From assembly GCF_017161405.1 (NCBI RefSeq), contig NZ_CP071051.1, positions 1,612,001 to 1,676,000 of the forward strand: 64,000 bases of DNA. Reading direction: 5' to 3'. Each line of letters starts with the position of its first letter. Position 1 is the stretch's first letter. Positions 53,923-63,481 of the stretch are shown here, one piece after another. Source of the DNA: Leucobacter sp. CX169 (GTDB taxonomy: Bacteria > Actinomycetota > Actinomycetes > Actinomycetales > Microbacteriaceae). Made by a program: the position numbers and the translations under genes. The notes under the pieces were generated by a model. It was not told the DNA's origin and made no database searches. It saw nothing but the letters and a program-made list of their open reading frames with translations.

Positions 53923-55007
53923 TGGTGGACCTTCGCCTTGCGTTCGTACAACTCAGCATCGGCCCGAGACAGCACACATTCGAGCGTGTCGTCGGGGCCA
54001 ACCTCGCTGAGGCCCCAGGACCACGAGTGTGTTGATGCCCGACGCAGAAGCTCGAGGAGAGCCCGCGAGTCACGAAGCGAGCGTTGGGGCAGGAGCATGA
54101 CGAACTCGTCACCTCCAAGGCGGCCGAGGGCATCGCTGTCGAAGAGCCTCATTGACCAGGCACGCACCGATGAGCGCAAGAGTTCATCGCCTACGGCGTG
54201 GCCTTGCTCATCGTTGACACGCTTGAAATGATCGAAGTCGATCACCGCAAGGGTCAGCTTGGCGCCCATGCGGCGGCTTCGATCCTGTTCGAGGGCGAAC
54301 CGCTCGCTAAACCCCCGCCGATTCAACACCCCCGTGAGGTGGTCGTGCACGGCGTGCCGCTCAAGCTCACGTTGCAGATACGAACCTGCCTCGAAGCAGA
54401 ACGCCATGATGGCAACCGAGGCGACACCAATCGGGAGTGAGAAGTGCCCTGATTCACCAAAGCTCGAGCTCAGCAAGATCGCGATGAACACGCAGATGGA
54501 GAACACAATGATGATGATGCGTGCAAGCCAGCCCCGGTAGAACCAGCCCAGATAGAGCGCGACGATCGGCAGCTCCTGCATGCTGCTGACCACGCGCTGG
54601 TCGATGTCTGAGAAGCCAATGAAATACAGCGCCGAGAGCGCAAGCACACTGACAGGTATGAGGCCCGCCCACGGCGGGTAGCGGCGGCCCATCACGAGCG
54701 GAACAACGGTGCAGGCAGCGCTTGCGACGAGGAGCAACACGTCGAGCTCGATTGGGTTCCCGGTGTTGTTGCTAAAGATCAGGTCAACGATCAGCGTCAA
54801 GAACAACAGGAAGCCCGCGGCGGCACTCACGAAGGAGTACGGCGTATGTCGGCGGTCTATCCGACGCAGCATCCGGGAGACCCCGGGCAGGTGAGCTCGT
54901 CCGGTGGCGCGTCCGACCTGGGCAAGCCCAGTGAACTCTGTCGCCACGGGAGGCAACTCTGCGGAGGCAGTGAGGCCACCTGCTTCTCGATCCCGAGAAA
55001 TGCTCAC
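53919..55007 (-). CDS. membrane diguanylate cyclase (GGDEF), first gene of the array, I-site degenerate
   Basis: 362 residues from the GTG at 55007 (VSISRDREAGG), which has GGAGGGGGGAG directly upstream; the frame reaches 55097. Membrane helices at about 55-210, GGDEF domain: DFDHFKRVNDEQGHAVGDEL, GRLGGDEFVMLLPQ, end RADAELYERKAKVHQ. Where the other two have RxxD five residues before GGDEF, this one has FDSD, so the product-inhibition site is probably lost. Heads the operon. Confidence 0.88.
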   Translation of the reverse strand: MSISRDREAGGLTASAELPPVATEFTGLAQVGRATGRAHLPGVSRMLRRIDRRHTPYSFVSAAAGFLLFLTLIVDLIFSNNTGNPIELDVLLLVASAACTVVPLVMGRRYPPWAGLIPVSVLALSALYFIGFSDIDQRVVSSMQELPIVALYLGWFYRGWLARIIIIVFSICVFIAILLSSSFGESGHFSLPIGVASVAIMAFCFEAGSYLQRELERHAVHDHLTGVLNRRGFSERFALEQDRSRRMGAKLTLAVIDFDHFKRVNDEQGHAVGDELLRSSVRAWSMRLFDSDALGRLGGDEFVMLLPQRSLRDSRALLELLRRASTHSWSWGLSEVGPDDTLECVLSRADAELYERKAKVHQ

Positions 55008-55210
55008 CACTCCCCCCTCCATCTGGGCGCCAAATAGGACTGCGAAACCGAGCCGAACATCGCTGTCGACTGGCCTACAAGCACCTCCCCCGGGCACCCA
55101 TGCTGTTCCCGGAAGTCTATTGCCTCAAGCGCGCCAACGATAGGAAAAGACTCACAGATAACGCATTGCATGGACAATGCAGTCAAATACGATGAGGATA
55201 CCGCTCGCCC

Positions 55211-55939
55211 CTACGGCTGCAGCACTCTCGACTCATCGATTTCATCGGCCATGGGAAGCGCCGCTGGTGCAACAGTGGAGAGAATCTCACTCAACACTCG
55301 CCGAACTTGCGTCTCCCCTACCCATAGATGCTTCCCGCCCTCGACATTGATGAGTCGCGCGCGGGGAACCTCTTGGAAACGCACCGCGGCCTCGTCGGGG
55401 CGGAGGTAGTCGTCGAGTTCCGGAATGAGCGCGACCAGCGCAGGTGACGCATCACGCCACGCCGCGAGTTCCTCTGCAGTCGTCCGGTGCAGCGGAGGCG
55501 AGAGCAGGATCGCACCCTCGATCGGGTGCTCAAGTCCGTACTTCAGCGCCAGCTCGGTGCCGAACGACCAGCCGACGAGCCAAGGGTTCGGCAGGCCACG
55601 CTCGGCAACGAATGCCGTCGCAGCAGCCACATCCGCCCGCTCGGCGATCCCCTCGCCAAACTCGCCCTCACTGACGCCCCGAGGCGACCGCGTACCCCGA
55701 GTGTTAAATCGCAGGACCGCGAGGTCGGCGAGCTCCGGCAGCCTGCGTGACGCTTTGAGGAACACGTGCGAGTCCATATAGCCGCCTGCGGTGGGGAGCG
55801 GATGCAGGAGCACGAGGGTCGCTCGCGGCGGGCGCCCCTCGGGCAACGCAAGTTCTCCGACCAGCGTGAGGCCGTCGGACGTGTGGAGCTCGATTTCTTC
55901 CCGAGTGGCGCGCAACACCGTCGAACTCTTGATCCTCAT
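55211..55939 (-). CDS. alpha/beta hydrolase
   Basis: 242 residues. LLHPLPTAGGYMDSHVF (oxyanion region), RFNTRGTRSPRGVSEG, nucleophile-elbow position LVGWSFGTELAL (GxSxG-like GWSFG, Ser nucleophile), late His in EGGKHLWVGE. Resembles the small dienelactone-hydrolase/YpfH-type esterases. Substrate unknown. Isolated, with about 200 bp free on the side of the GGDEF operon. Confidence 0.85.
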   Translation of the reverse strand: MRIKSSTVLRATREEIELHTSDGLTLVGELALPEGRPPRATLVLLHPLPTAGGYMDSHVFLKASRRLPELADLAVLRFNTRGTRSPRGVSEGEFGEGIAERADVAAATAFVAERGLPNPWLVGWSFGTELALKYGLEHPIEGAILLSPPLHRTTAEELAAWRDASPALVALIPELDDYLRPDEAAVRFQEVPRARLINVEGGKHLWVGETQVRRVLSEILSTVAPAALPMADEIDESRVLQP

Positions 55940-56052
55940 GGCTAAACCTCACATCATTCTCGCGAAAGCGCAGGCAAATTGCGCGCGATCTCCAGCCTAT
56001 CCGGCAGCCGACGAGGAGCTCCTGCCCGGCGCCCTGGTTCGCCTCTGGCAGG

Positions 56053-56922
56053 ATGGAACCCATGACGATTACCGCCGCAGCAGATGGATCCGCACTCGGA
56101 AACCCCGGGCCAGCAGGCTGGGCATGGGTGATCGATGACGCACAGTGGCGGGCGGGCGGTTGGCCGCGGGCGACGAACAACCAGGGCGAGCTCATGGCGG
56201 TGCTCGACCTCTTGCGGGCGACCGCCCATGTGGCGTCCACCCCGCTCCACGTGCTGTGTGATAGCCAGTACGTGATCAACTCGGTGACCAAGTGGATGCC
56301 GGGCTGGAAGCGGAAGGGGTGGCGGAAAGCCGACGGCAAGCCCGTGCTCAACCTCGAGCTCCTCAAGGAGCTCGACGAGGAGTTGCGCGGCCGCAACGTC
56401 ACCTTCGAATGGGTGAAAGGACACGCAGGACACCCGCTGAATGAGGCCGCAGACTCGCGCGCTCGCGCCGCGGCAACTGCCTTCCAGAGCCGCACCGCCC
56501 CCGACGAGGGGCCCGGCTTCGCCGGATCCACGCCAACGCTTGCTTCTGCGACCCAGGCGGCGGCCCTTGTGGCGCCAGCGTTACCCGCGCAACCCTCACT
56601 CTTTGACGGCTTGGACGAGTCCGCCGAGGCAGAGCCCGATCCATCGCTGGTTGAACTGCTGCTTGGCCTCGAGCGGGCTCAGCTCCGTTTCGAGGCGAAG
56701 GCGCTCCGCCATGACGACTTTGTGACCCTCGGCGCCCCGCAGACGGCGCCAGTGGAACTGTCGGAGTCACTCGAACCGGTTTCGGCCCAAGAGCTCGCCC
56801 CAGGCCTCGCTCAACTGATCTCGCGCGCCAGCACGTCGCAAGGCGTTGACCTGGTGAGCTCACTCTGGGTTCGCTCGGGCGGCGATTGGCGCGTGCGCTT
56901 TCGCCAGTTCAGTCGCGGCTAG
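56053..56922 (+). CDS. rnhA: RNase HI fused to a DUF4440/NTF2-like domain
   Basis: 289 residues; 56062 (MTITAAADGSALG) is an alternative ATG. N-terminal RNase HI (about 4-142): AAADGSALGNPGPAG (first Asp), NNQGELMAVLDLL (Glu), LCDSQYVINSV (Asp), WVKGHAGHPLNEAADSRA (His and last Asp). After a Pro/Ala linker the C-terminal about 95 residues (LVELLLGLERAQLRFEAKAL; LVSSLWVRSGGDWRVRFRQF) look like a DUF4440/SnoaL-type fold. It degrades RNA in RNA-DNA hybrids; the extension's job is unknown. Confidence 0.9.
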   Translation: MEPMTITAAADGSALGNPGPAGWAWVIDDAQWRAGGWPRATNNQGELMAVLDLLRATAHVASTPLHVLCDSQYVINSVTKWMPGWKRKGWRKADGKPVLNLELLKELDEELRGRNVTFEWVKGHAGHPLNEAADSRARAAATAFQSRTAPDEGPGFAGSTPTLASATQAAALVAPALPAQPSLFDGLDESAEAEPDPSLVELLLGLERAQLRFEAKALRHDDFVTLGAPQTAPVELSESLEPVSAQELAPGLAQLISRASTSQGVDLVSSLWVRSGGDWRVRFRQFSRG

Positions 56923-56960
56923 TCGCGGCGAAGCAGGACAAGCGCGACGGCGATAAGGGG

Positions 56961-57242
56961 CTAGGCGAGGCGCCAGCAGTGCAGGTGCCAGTGACGCCGG
57001 TCGCGGACCGCCGCTTCGTCGCCGAAGAAATGCTCGGCGCTCCAGACGACCAGGTGAGCCTGGCCAACCGGAACTTCCTGCCCACATCCCGGGCAGCGAT
57101 AGGCTTTCTCGGCGCGACTCGATGAGATCTCGCGGACAAACCATTCGGAGCCGCGGCGAGTGACGCGCTGGGCGCCCCCGTTCGCGAGTCGACCGACGTC
57201 GCTCAGCGGCCCCGCTTCGGCTCGCCGGTGCTTACGCGCCAT
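56961..57242 (-). CDS. small zinc-binding hypothetical protein
   Basis: 93 residues. Basic N-terminus, then YRCPGCGQEVPVGQAHLVVW, and RRHWHLHCWRLA: one CxxC plus a His/Cys cluster, enough for one zinc site. Actinobacterial homologues are often labelled 'ATP/GTP-binding protein' without basis. Convergent with rnhA. Confidence 0.72.
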   Translation of the reverse strand: MARKHRRAEAGPLSDVGRLANGGAQRVTRRGSEWFVREISSSRAEKAYRCPGCGQEVPVGQAHLVVWSAEHFFGDEAAVRDRRHWHLHCWRLA

Positions 57243-57254
57243 GGCAGGATCCTG

Positions 57255-57854
57255 CTACCACCAGTGGTTCGCGAGCCAGAAATCGTAGGCCTGCGCCCAG
57301 CTGCCGTAGCGACCCGTCGCGTAGCCGTTGGCCCAACGCAGGTTGTCAACCGGGTCGTATCCGTTGCCGGGAACCTTGCTGCAGGGCAACGCCTGGATGA
57401 CGCCGCAGGCACCTGAACTCGAGTTCGTCGCGTTCGGGTTCCAGCCGCTTTCCTTGCTGGCAATGTAATCAACATAGCCCCAGTCGCTCTGCGCGATACC
57501 TGCAGCTGCCATCCACTCAGCCGGTGCGCCCCCACCGGTGTACAGCGGGCGCGAAGCCGCTTGAGGCTGCGCCGCGGCCGCAGGCTTCGGCGGCGGCTCG
57601 GGGTCAGGCAGTCGCTCGATCTCGAACGACTCAGCGGGGATCGAAGTGTCGGGAATGTCCGACGCGACGAACTGCTGGAAGATCTCGGCACTCGGCTCTG
57701 GGGCCGCCTGCGCGGCGGTTCCCGAAAGCGTCACGGGCGCGATTACTGCCGCGCCCAACAAAGTTGCTGCGGCCCCGGCGGCCAGCATGGACAGCACCTT
57801 TGAGCGGCGTCGGAGCGCGGTCGGGGTGCCTGCGGGCGATGATGAGAGGAACAC
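57255..57854 (-). CDS. secreted transglycosylase-like (aggregation-promoting-factor type) protein
   Basis: 199 residues from a GTG; an ATG at 57788 with AGGTG upstream is possible, but the longer form supplies the basic n-region (ALRRRSK) of the signal peptide. Hydrophobic h-region, AQAA cleavage, a Pro/Ala linker, then a lysozyme-like domain: WGYVDYIASKESGWNPNATN (catalytic Glu in SKESGW), SGACGVIQALPCSKVPGNGY and the C-terminal YGSWAQAYDFWLANHWW. Acts on peptidoglycan outside the cell. Confidence 0.87.
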   Translation of the reverse strand: MFLSSSPAGTPTALRRRSKVLSMLAAGAAATLLGAAVIAPVTLSGTAAQAAPEPSAEIFQQFVASDIPDTSIPAESFEIERLPDPEPPPKPAAAAQPQAASRPLYTGGGAPAEWMAAAGIAQSDWGYVDYIASKESGWNPNATNSSSGACGVIQALPCSKVPGNGYDPVDNLRWANGYATGRYGSWAQAYDFWLANHWW

Positions 57855-57920
57855 AATACCAACGATTCTATCTCACGTGCCCTTGAAGGACACTCCGAAT
57901 GTGGGTCTCGGCAGGTGACG

Positions 57921-58505
57921 CTAGCGGCTGGCGAGCACCAGCTCGACGACCGAATCGAGCAGCGCATCGACCTGGTCTTCGTCGTACCCACGCCATTCCG
58001 AGTGGAACATGACCTCGCGCACCTCGCCCGTCGACAGCGGAGCGCTGCCGTCGAGCAGTCCGGTGATCCGGTCAACGAACGCGTCTACCTGAGACCGCTT
58101 GTACCCGGTCGCGAACAGGCCGCGGCGGCGAAAACGCTTCCCGCGCGGGCGAGTAATACGGCCGCGAACGTCCGCGACAATCGCTCGCACCTCGGTCTCC
58201 CACTCCCCCATACCGTGCTCCTGCACGAACGCGCGCCGTTCTCGCTCGAAGAAGATCTCTTCGAGACGGTCAATCGCGGCGTCGACAAAGCGTGCCGAAT
58301 ACCCGGACTTCACCAAAGGGAACGATGTCCGGCGCAGCTCGGAAGCGGTCACTGGATCGTCGCCCCCTGCGCCCTCGTAGGTCGCGCGGGCGCGTCCGAG
58401 AAACGTGTCGACGTCGGCGCGACGGTAGCCCAGCTCACCGCGCGGCGCGATCGGAAACGCCGTACTGGTCTCGGTTGTCCCAGCCCTGGCGTTACGAGCG
58501 CTCAC
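57921..58505 (-). CDS. DivIVA-domain-like protein with four GY-VD motifs
   Basis: 194 residues. Four copies of a GYxxxxVDxxxxR-type motif: LGYRRADVDTFLGRAR, SGYSARFVDAAIDRLEEI, TGYKRSQVDAFVDRITGL and RGYDEDQVDALLDSVVEL. This is the DivIVA-N lipid-binding pattern repeated without a long coiled coil. Its start overlaps the cdsA stop by 4 nt, so it is co-translated with the phospholipid enzyme. Probably a membrane/division-associated cytoplasmic protein (inference). Confidence 0.8.
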   Translation of the reverse strand: MSARNARAGTTETSTAFPIAPRGELGYRRADVDTFLGRARATYEGAGGDDPVTASELRRTSFPLVKSGYSARFVDAAIDRLEEIFFERERRAFVQEHGMGEWETEVRAIVADVRGRITRPRGKRFRRRGLFATGYKRSQVDAFVDRITGLLDGSAPLSTGEVREVMFHSEWRGYDEDQVDALLDSVVELVLASR

Positions 58506-59422
58506 GCGATCACTCCGGCGGTCAACGCGACACCGAACACCACTGCGGCAGACGGCAGGATCGAGTCAAGGCGGTCAAGGAAACCACCGTGACCAGGAAT
58601 CCATGAACTCATGTCTTTCACTCCCAAGTTGCGCTTGATCAGCGACTCCGTGAGGTCGCCGCCCGTTGCGCTCAGCAAGAGCAGCACCCCCATAATGACG
58701 CCGAGCCACCACGGCTGCCCCAGGACGAGCGTGGTCATCAGCGTCGCGGTAACACACGCGGCCACTGCCGCCCCCGCAAAGCCTTCCCACGTTTTGTTCG
58801 GGCTGATACGAGGCGTCATCTTGTGCTTGCCGAGCGTGATCCCCGCAGCGTATGCGCCAATATCGACCGACACCACGACGAGCACGAGTGTGAACACCCA
58901 CCATTCGCCACCCGACTCGCGCACGAGCAGCACCGTGAAGCCCGCGAGGAACGCTACATACACGAGCGAGAAGAGTCCCGAGAAGATGTCGCGCAAGAGT
59001 GTCTTCGGGGGTACCTCCCACCGGGGCACGAGGCCCTCGATGAGTCGCCAGGCGGTGAGCAACAACGACGCCAAAACGAGCCCCAGCAGCATGCCTTGGG
59101 CACCCTGCCAGTACGCGCCAGCGATCACGACTACGCCACCGATCATCGCGCCAAAACGCGGAACTCGGCGCCCTGATCCGCGAAACGCAGAGGCAAGCTC
59201 GAGCAACGCAATCGCCACGATCACAGCCACCAGGGCAACGAAGATCGCCTGGTTCAGCAGGAGGCTCCCCACGAACACGCCGCCAAGGAGCACGCCCGTG
59301 CCGATCGCCAGGAACAGGTTTCGGCCGGCGCGCTCCTCAATGCGAGCGCTCGTGGCCTCAAGCTTCGCGCGCTGCGACTCGAGGTGTGCCCGCAAGTCGT
59401 CGTGTCGTTCTTCCCCCGACAT
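58502..59422 (-). CDS. cdsA: phosphatidate cytidylyltransferase
   Basis: 306 residues; makes CDP-diacylglycerol in the membrane. About eight helices, and the C-terminal CTP_transf_1 signature KHKMTPRISPNKTWEGFAGA followed by GDLTESLIKRNLGVKDMSSW IPGHGGFLDRLDS. An N-terminal charged stretch of about 45 residues precedes helix 1. It lies 5 nt after frr in the rpsB-tsf-pyrH-frr-cdsA order. Confidence 0.95.
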   Translation of the reverse strand: MSGEERHDDLRAHLESQRAKLEATSARIEERAGRNLFLAIGTGVLLGGVFVGSLLLNQAIFVALVAVIVAIALLELASAFRGSGRRVPRFGAMIGGVVVIAGAYWQGAQGMLLGLVLASLLLTAWRLIEGLVPRWEVPPKTLLRDIFSGLFSLVYVAFLAGFTVLLVRESGGEWWVFTLVLVVVSVDIGAYAAGITLGKHKMTPRISPNKTWEGFAGAAVAACVTATLMTTLVLGQPWWLGVIMGVLLLLSATGGDLTESLIKRNLGVKDMSSWIPGHGGFLDRLDSILPSAAVVFGVALTAGVIA

Positions 59423-59427
59423 GACGC

Positions 59428-59982
59428 CTAGACCTCGAGGAGCTCTGCCTCTTTGCGCTTCAGCGCGTCATCGACCTGGTCGATGAACTGCTTCGTCAGC
59501 GTTTCAAGCTCCTTCTCAGCGCGGACAATATCGTCCTCGCCGACCTCCGCCTTGAGCGCGTCAAGCTCATCCTTCGCCTTGCGGCGCATGTTGCGAATCA
59601 CGACGCGCGCATCTTCGGCCTTAGCCTTGACGACCTTGACGAACTCCTTGCGGCGCTCCTCGGTCAGGTCGGGAAGCGTCACGCGCACAACGGTGCCGTC
59701 ATTCGAGGGGTTCGCGCCCAGGTTCGGCATGTCGCGGATGGCCTGCTCAATGTCGCGAATCGCACCCTTGTCGTACGGGGTGACGATCAGGCTGCGCGCG
59801 TCCTGGTTGGCAACCGAAGCGAGCTGCGGCAGTGGGGTCGGCGTGCCGTAGTAGTCGACCAGCACGTTCTGCAGGATCGAGGGGGTCGCGCGACCGGTAC
59901 GGACCTGAGAGAAGCTCTCCTTGGCCGAATCGAGCGCCTTGCTCATTCGGTCCTTTGCGTTGGTAAAGACCTCATCAATCAC
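59428..59982 (-). CDS. frr: ribosome recycling factor
   Basis: 184 residues; splits the post-termination ribosome with EF-G. Typical MDEV-like start ([20 protein letters not shown]), [39 protein letters not shown]-like segment ([20 protein letters not shown]) and the C-terminal helix ([19 protein letters not shown]). Complete and normal length. Confidence 0.96.
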   Translation of the reverse strand: MIDEVFTNAKDRMSKALDSAKESFSQVRTGRATPSILQNVLVDYYGTPTPLPQLASVANQDARSLIVTPYDKGAIRDIEQAIRDMPNLGANPSNDGTVVRVTLPDLTEERRKEFVKVVKAKAEDARVVIRNMRRKAKDELDALKAEVGEDDIVRAEKELETLTKQFIDQVDDALKRKEAELLEV

Positions 59983-60056
59983 GGGGTTCTCCTTCGTCGT
60001 ACGGGTACCGTTCCAGCATATCGGGAGCGGTGAAAGTAGTGGGCCGGCGAACCGGA

Positions 60057-60776
60057 CTAGCTGTGGACGAGGGTGCCGAGCTCTTCGCCGCGCACCGCGC
60101 GCGTTACCGAGCCGTCGGGTGACATGCCAAACACACGCATCGGCATGCCGTTGTCCATGCAGAGGCTGAACGCGGTCGAGTCGACGACACGCAGGCCGCG
60201 CTGCAACGCCTCGTTGTAGGTAATGCGATCGATCCGGGTCGCCGTCGGGTCGACGTTCGGGTCGGCGGTGTAGACGCCGTCCACGCCGTTCTTCGCGACG
60301 AGTACCTCGTCAGCATGAATCTCGAGCGCGCGCTGGGCAGCGACCGTGTCGGTCGAGAAGTAGGGCAAACCGGCGCCGGCGCCGAAGATGACGACGCGGC
60401 CCTTTTCGAGGTGCCGAATGGCACGCAGCGGAATGTACGTCTCGGCGACCTGCGTCATCGTGATCGCGGACTGGACGCGGCTCGATACGCCGGCCTGCTC
60501 GAGGAAGTCCTGCAACGCGAGCGCGTTCATGACGGTGCCGAGCATGCCCATGTAGTCGGCCCGGGCACGGTCCATGCCGCGCTGCGAGAGCTCTGCTCCG
60601 CGGAAGAAGTTGCCGCCGCCGACGACGACCGCGACCTCGGCGGTGTCCATGGCTGCAGCGATCTCACGCGCCACGTGGCTGATGATGTCGGGGTTGACCC
60701 CGAGGGTGCCTCCGCCGAACGCCTCCCCCGAGAGCTTGAGCAGTACGCGGCGCTTCTTCGTGGGGGTTTCGGTCAT
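60057..60776 (-). CDS. pyrH: UMP kinase
   Basis: 239 residues; phosphorylates UMP to [16 protein letters not shown] at the N-terminus, [36 protein letters not shown], and [20 protein letters not shown]. The ATG at 60776 has GGAGA just upstream; the frame upstream runs through a hairpin and is not coding. Confidence 0.96.
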   Translation of the reverse strand: MTETPTKKRRVLLKLSGEAFGGGTLGVNPDIISHVAREIAAAMDTAEVAVVVGGGNFFRGAELSQRGMDRARADYMGMLGTVMNALALQDFLEQAGVSSRVQSAITMTQVAETYIPLRAIRHLEKGRVVIFGAGAGLPYFSTDTVAAQRALEIHADEVLVAKNGVDGVYTADPNVDPTATRIDRITYNEALQRGLRVVDSTAFSLCMDNGMPMRVFGMSPDGSVTRAVRGEELGTLVHS

Positions 60777-60862
60777 CAGAGGGTCTCCTTCGTTCACATG
60801 TAGCGTAGCGGGACTACGCCGATATTGCTGTGTGGTGCCTGGGCCACGGGGCCCGGGCACAG

Positions 60863-60897
60863 CACGAGACCCGGGCCACAGGGGCCCGGGTCTCGTG
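60863..60897 (-). terminator. 15-bp perfect hairpin between tsf and pyrH
   Basis: CACGAGACCCGGGCC (60863-60877) pairs perfectly with 60883-60897 around a 5-nt loop, 11 nt after the tsf stop. No T-run follows on the minus strand, so it may act as a Rho-independent-like terminator of the low-U actinobacterial kind or as a transcript-end stabiliser. Confidence 0.6.
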
Positions 60898-60907
60898 TGT
60901 TGTCTGG

Positions 60908-61735
60908 CTAGGCGCCGACCTTGAAACGGGCGAAGCCCGAGATGGTCATGCCCTCGGCCTCGAGGACCTTGCGCACCGACTGCTTGCTGTCGCGAGCGTA
61001 ATCCTGCTCGAGCAGCACGACGGTCTTGAAGAACCCGCTCAGGCGGCCCTCAATGATCTTCGGCAGAGCAGCAGCAGGCTTGCCCTCGTTCTGCGCGATC
61101 TCGGTGACGAGGTCACGCTCCTTGGCGACATCAGCCTCGGGCACACCGTCGCGGTCCACGTACAGCGGATCAGCGAACGAGATGTGCTGGGCGATCCCGG
61201 TACCGGTGTCCGCGCTGCCGCCGGCAAAGCCAACGACGACGCCAACCTGCGGCGGGAGATCCTTCGAGGTCTGGTGCAGGTAGACCGCGATGTGCTCACC
61301 CTCGACGACTGCAATACGACGAAGTTCAACCTTCTCGCCGATAATTGCTGCCTCGTCGGTGATGATCTCCGCGACGGTCTTGCCCTCGAGCGGAGCAGCA
61401 ACTGCCTCCTCGAGCGTCTTCGCGCCGGCGGCGACGACTGCGTCGAGCACGCGCTGACCCAGTGCGATGAACTTCTCGTTCTTCGCGACGAAGTCGGTCT
61501 CGCACGCGAGCTCGATCATCGTGGCGGAGCCTTCCGACTCCTTGACAGCGATGAGGCCCTCGCTCGTGGCACGGCCCTCGCGCTTGGCGACGCCCTTCAT
61601 GCCCTTGAGACGAAGAATCTCAATCGCCTTCTCGATGTCGCCTTCAGCTTCAACGAGTGCGTTCTTGCTATCGACCATGCCAGCGCCGAGACGCTCGCGC
61701 AGCTCCTTGACGGCAGCCATGCTGACCGTTGCCAT
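60908..61735 (-). CDS. tsf: elongation factor Ts
   Basis: 275 residues; nucleotide exchange factor for EF-Tu. N-terminal UBA-like [20 protein letters not shown], conserved [15 protein letters not shown], and the C-terminal domain ending [16 protein letters not shown]. It follows rpsB by 39 nt, the universal rpsB-tsf pair. Confidence 0.97.
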   Translation of the reverse strand: MATVSMAAVKELRERLGAGMVDSKNALVEAEGDIEKAIEILRLKGMKGVAKREGRATSEGLIAVKESEGSATMIELACETDFVAKNEKFIALGQRVLDAVVAAGAKTLEEAVAAPLEGKTVAEIITDEAAIIGEKVELRRIAVVEGEHIAVYLHQTSKDLPPQVGVVVGFAGGSADTGTGIAQHISFADPLYVDRDGVPEADVAKERDLVTEIAQNEGKPAAALPKIIEGRLSGFFKTVVLLEQDYARDSKQSVRKVLEAEGMTISGFARFKVGA

Positions 61736-61774
61736 GTTGACTCCTTTTACGTAGAGGTGTGAGTGATCCGGTGC

Positions 61775-62641
61775 TTACTCAGCTGCGGGAGCCGCAGCCT
61801 CGGCCTCGGTGGCCTCGACAGCGGGGGCTTCCTCAGCAGCAGCCTCGACCGCGGGGGTCTCTTCTGCGGCGGGTGCCTCGTCGGTGCTCGAGGTCAGGAT
61901 CTCGACCTCCCACTCGGCGAGGGGCTCAGCAGCAGCGCCCTCTTCCGGCTTCTGGTGGCGCTCCATGAGGCCCTCAGCAGCAGCGTCGGCGATCACGCGG
62001 GTCAGCAATGCGACCGAGCGGATGGCGTCATCGTTGCCCGGGATCGGGTAGGTGACCTCGTCGGGATCACAGTTCGTGTCGAGGATCGCGATGACGGGGA
62101 TACCGAGCTTGCGCGCCTCGTCAATTGCGAGGTGCTCCTTCTTGGTGTCGACGACCCAGAGAGCCGAGGGGGTCTTCGTCATGTTGCGGATGCCGCCGAG
62201 CGACTTGTGCAGCTTGTCGAGCTCGCGCTTCTTGAGGAGGAGCTCCTTCTTGGTGAAGCCACTCGTGGTGCCCTCGAAGTCGAGCTGCTCCAGCTCCTTC
62301 ATGCGCTCAAGGCGCTTGGTGACGGTCTGGAAGTTGGTGAGCAGGCCACCGAGCCAGCGCTGGTTGACGTAGGGCTGGCCGACGCGGTCGGCCTGCTCTG
62401 CGATGGCTTCCTGCGCCTGCTTCTTGGTGCCCACGAACAGGATCGAGCCGCCACGAGAGATCGTGGTCTTGACGAAGTCGTACGCGCGATCGATGTATGC
62501 AAGCGACTGCTGCAGATCGATGATGTAGATGCCCGAGCGCTCGGTGAAAATGAAGCGCTTCATCTTCGGGTTCCAACGACGGGTCTGGTGTCCGAAGTGG
62601 ACGCCGCTGTCGAGCAGCTGGCGGATGGTAACGACGGCCAT
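61775..62641 (-). CDS. rpsB: 30S ribosomal protein S2
   Basis: 288 residues. Start at 62641 ([20 protein letters not shown]) with AGGAGAA upstream; the frame goes 9 codons further but without support. Signatures: [52 protein letters not shown]. An Ala/Glu-rich C-terminal tail of about 50 residues after EWEVEILTS is common in actinobacteria. Confidence 0.97.
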   Translation of the reverse strand: MAVVTIRQLLDSGVHFGHQTRRWNPKMKRFIFTERSGIYIIDLQQSLAYIDRAYDFVKTTISRGGSILFVGTKKQAQEAIAEQADRVGQPYVNQRWLGGLLTNFQTVTKRLERMKELEQLDFEGTTSGFTKKELLLKKRELDKLHKSLGGIRNMTKTPSALWVVDTKKEHLAIDEARKLGIPVIAILDTNCDPDEVTYPIPGNDDAIRSVALLTRVIADAAAEGLMERHQKPEEGAAAEPLAEWEVEILTSSTDEAPAAEETPAVEAAAEEAPAVEATEAEAAAPAAE

Positions 62642-62977
62642 GGTCGTTTCTCCTATTCTGCGCATCACAAATGATGCGGTATTTGCGGTTATGTCTCAGC
62701 CGCGAGTGCGGCTAATCCTGGTGCCCGGCTCCCCCGCCGCCACTCGCACTGAAACAATGCAGGTGGACCGGTGGCAGAAAAGCGCTTTCGGGCACGCGTA
62801 GTCACCCCGTGAGGAGTGCTTCCCCCATCGTATCACCCCCGAGGGCGCCGACGTCGCAGCGGCGCGAGGGGTGTCGCCGCGCGTGCTTCTCCGGTCACAG
62901 GGCACGCAAACGCCGATTTCTCCACCGATTCGCAGGATCCGCCCCGCTGCGGTGTCTCTCGGCGCAGAGTCTTGGGT
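62642..62977. other. divergent promoter region rpsB / M23 peptidase
   Basis: Should carry the strong rpsB-tsf promoter (leftward) and the promoter of the M23 peptidase gene (rightward). Longer frames into it from both sides are not coding-like. No specific operator or ribosomal leader could be recognised. Confidence 0.45.
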
Positions 62978-63469
62978 ATGAGCGCGACGATCCGAACGAC
63001 GAGGTGGGCTCGTCGTCTGCTCTCCATCGGGGCGATGTTTGCCGCCGTCGGCGGAATTATTCCCGGTGGGACCCTCTGGGCTCCGCCACTGGGGCCACCA
63101 CTCCGCGTCGCGGAACAGTTCCGCGCTCCGCCCAATCCCTATGCGGCCGGGCATCGCGGCCTCGACGTAGCAGCCCTCACCGGAACACCGGTCCTTGCGC
63201 CCGCCAGCGGGGTCGTGACCTTCGCGGGGAATGTGGTGGACCGCCCGCTACTGAGCATCAGGGTTGACGAGCGCACCCTCCTATCGCTCGAGCCGGTCAC
63301 CACCGAGCTGCTCGAGGGCGCTCTCGTCAGCCGGGGCGTCGAGGTCGGCACCGTTGCCACCGGCGGACACTGCGGCACGCGCTGCCTGCACCTCGGGGTG
63401 CGGGTCGACGGCGAGTACGTGAACCCGCTGCGCTTCTTCGCAGGCCGGCCGAAGCTGCTGCCGTGGTGA
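62978..63469 (+). CDS. M23-family peptidoglycan endopeptidase-like protein
   Basis: 163 residues from the ATG at 62978 (MSATIRTTRWARRLLSIGAM), which gives a basic n-region and hydrophobic signal segment. LytM-like core: NPYAAGHRGLDVAALTGTPV (first His/Asp ligands), APASGVVTFAGNVVDRPLLS, CLHLGVRVDGEYVNPLRFF (HLG with the distal His). The middle His motif of active LytM enzymes is replaced around LSLEPVTTELLEGALV, so it may be degenerate. Convergent with xerC. Confidence 0.82.
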   Translation: MSATIRTTRWARRLLSIGAMFAAVGGIIPGGTLWAPPLGPPLRVAEQFRAPPNPYAAGHRGLDVAALTGTPVLAPASGVVTFAGNVVDRPLLSIRVDERTLLSLEPVTTELLEGALVSRGVEVGTVATGGHCGTRCLHLGVRVDGEYVNPLRFFAGRPKLLPW

Positions 63470-63481
63470 GCCGGTGTTTCG

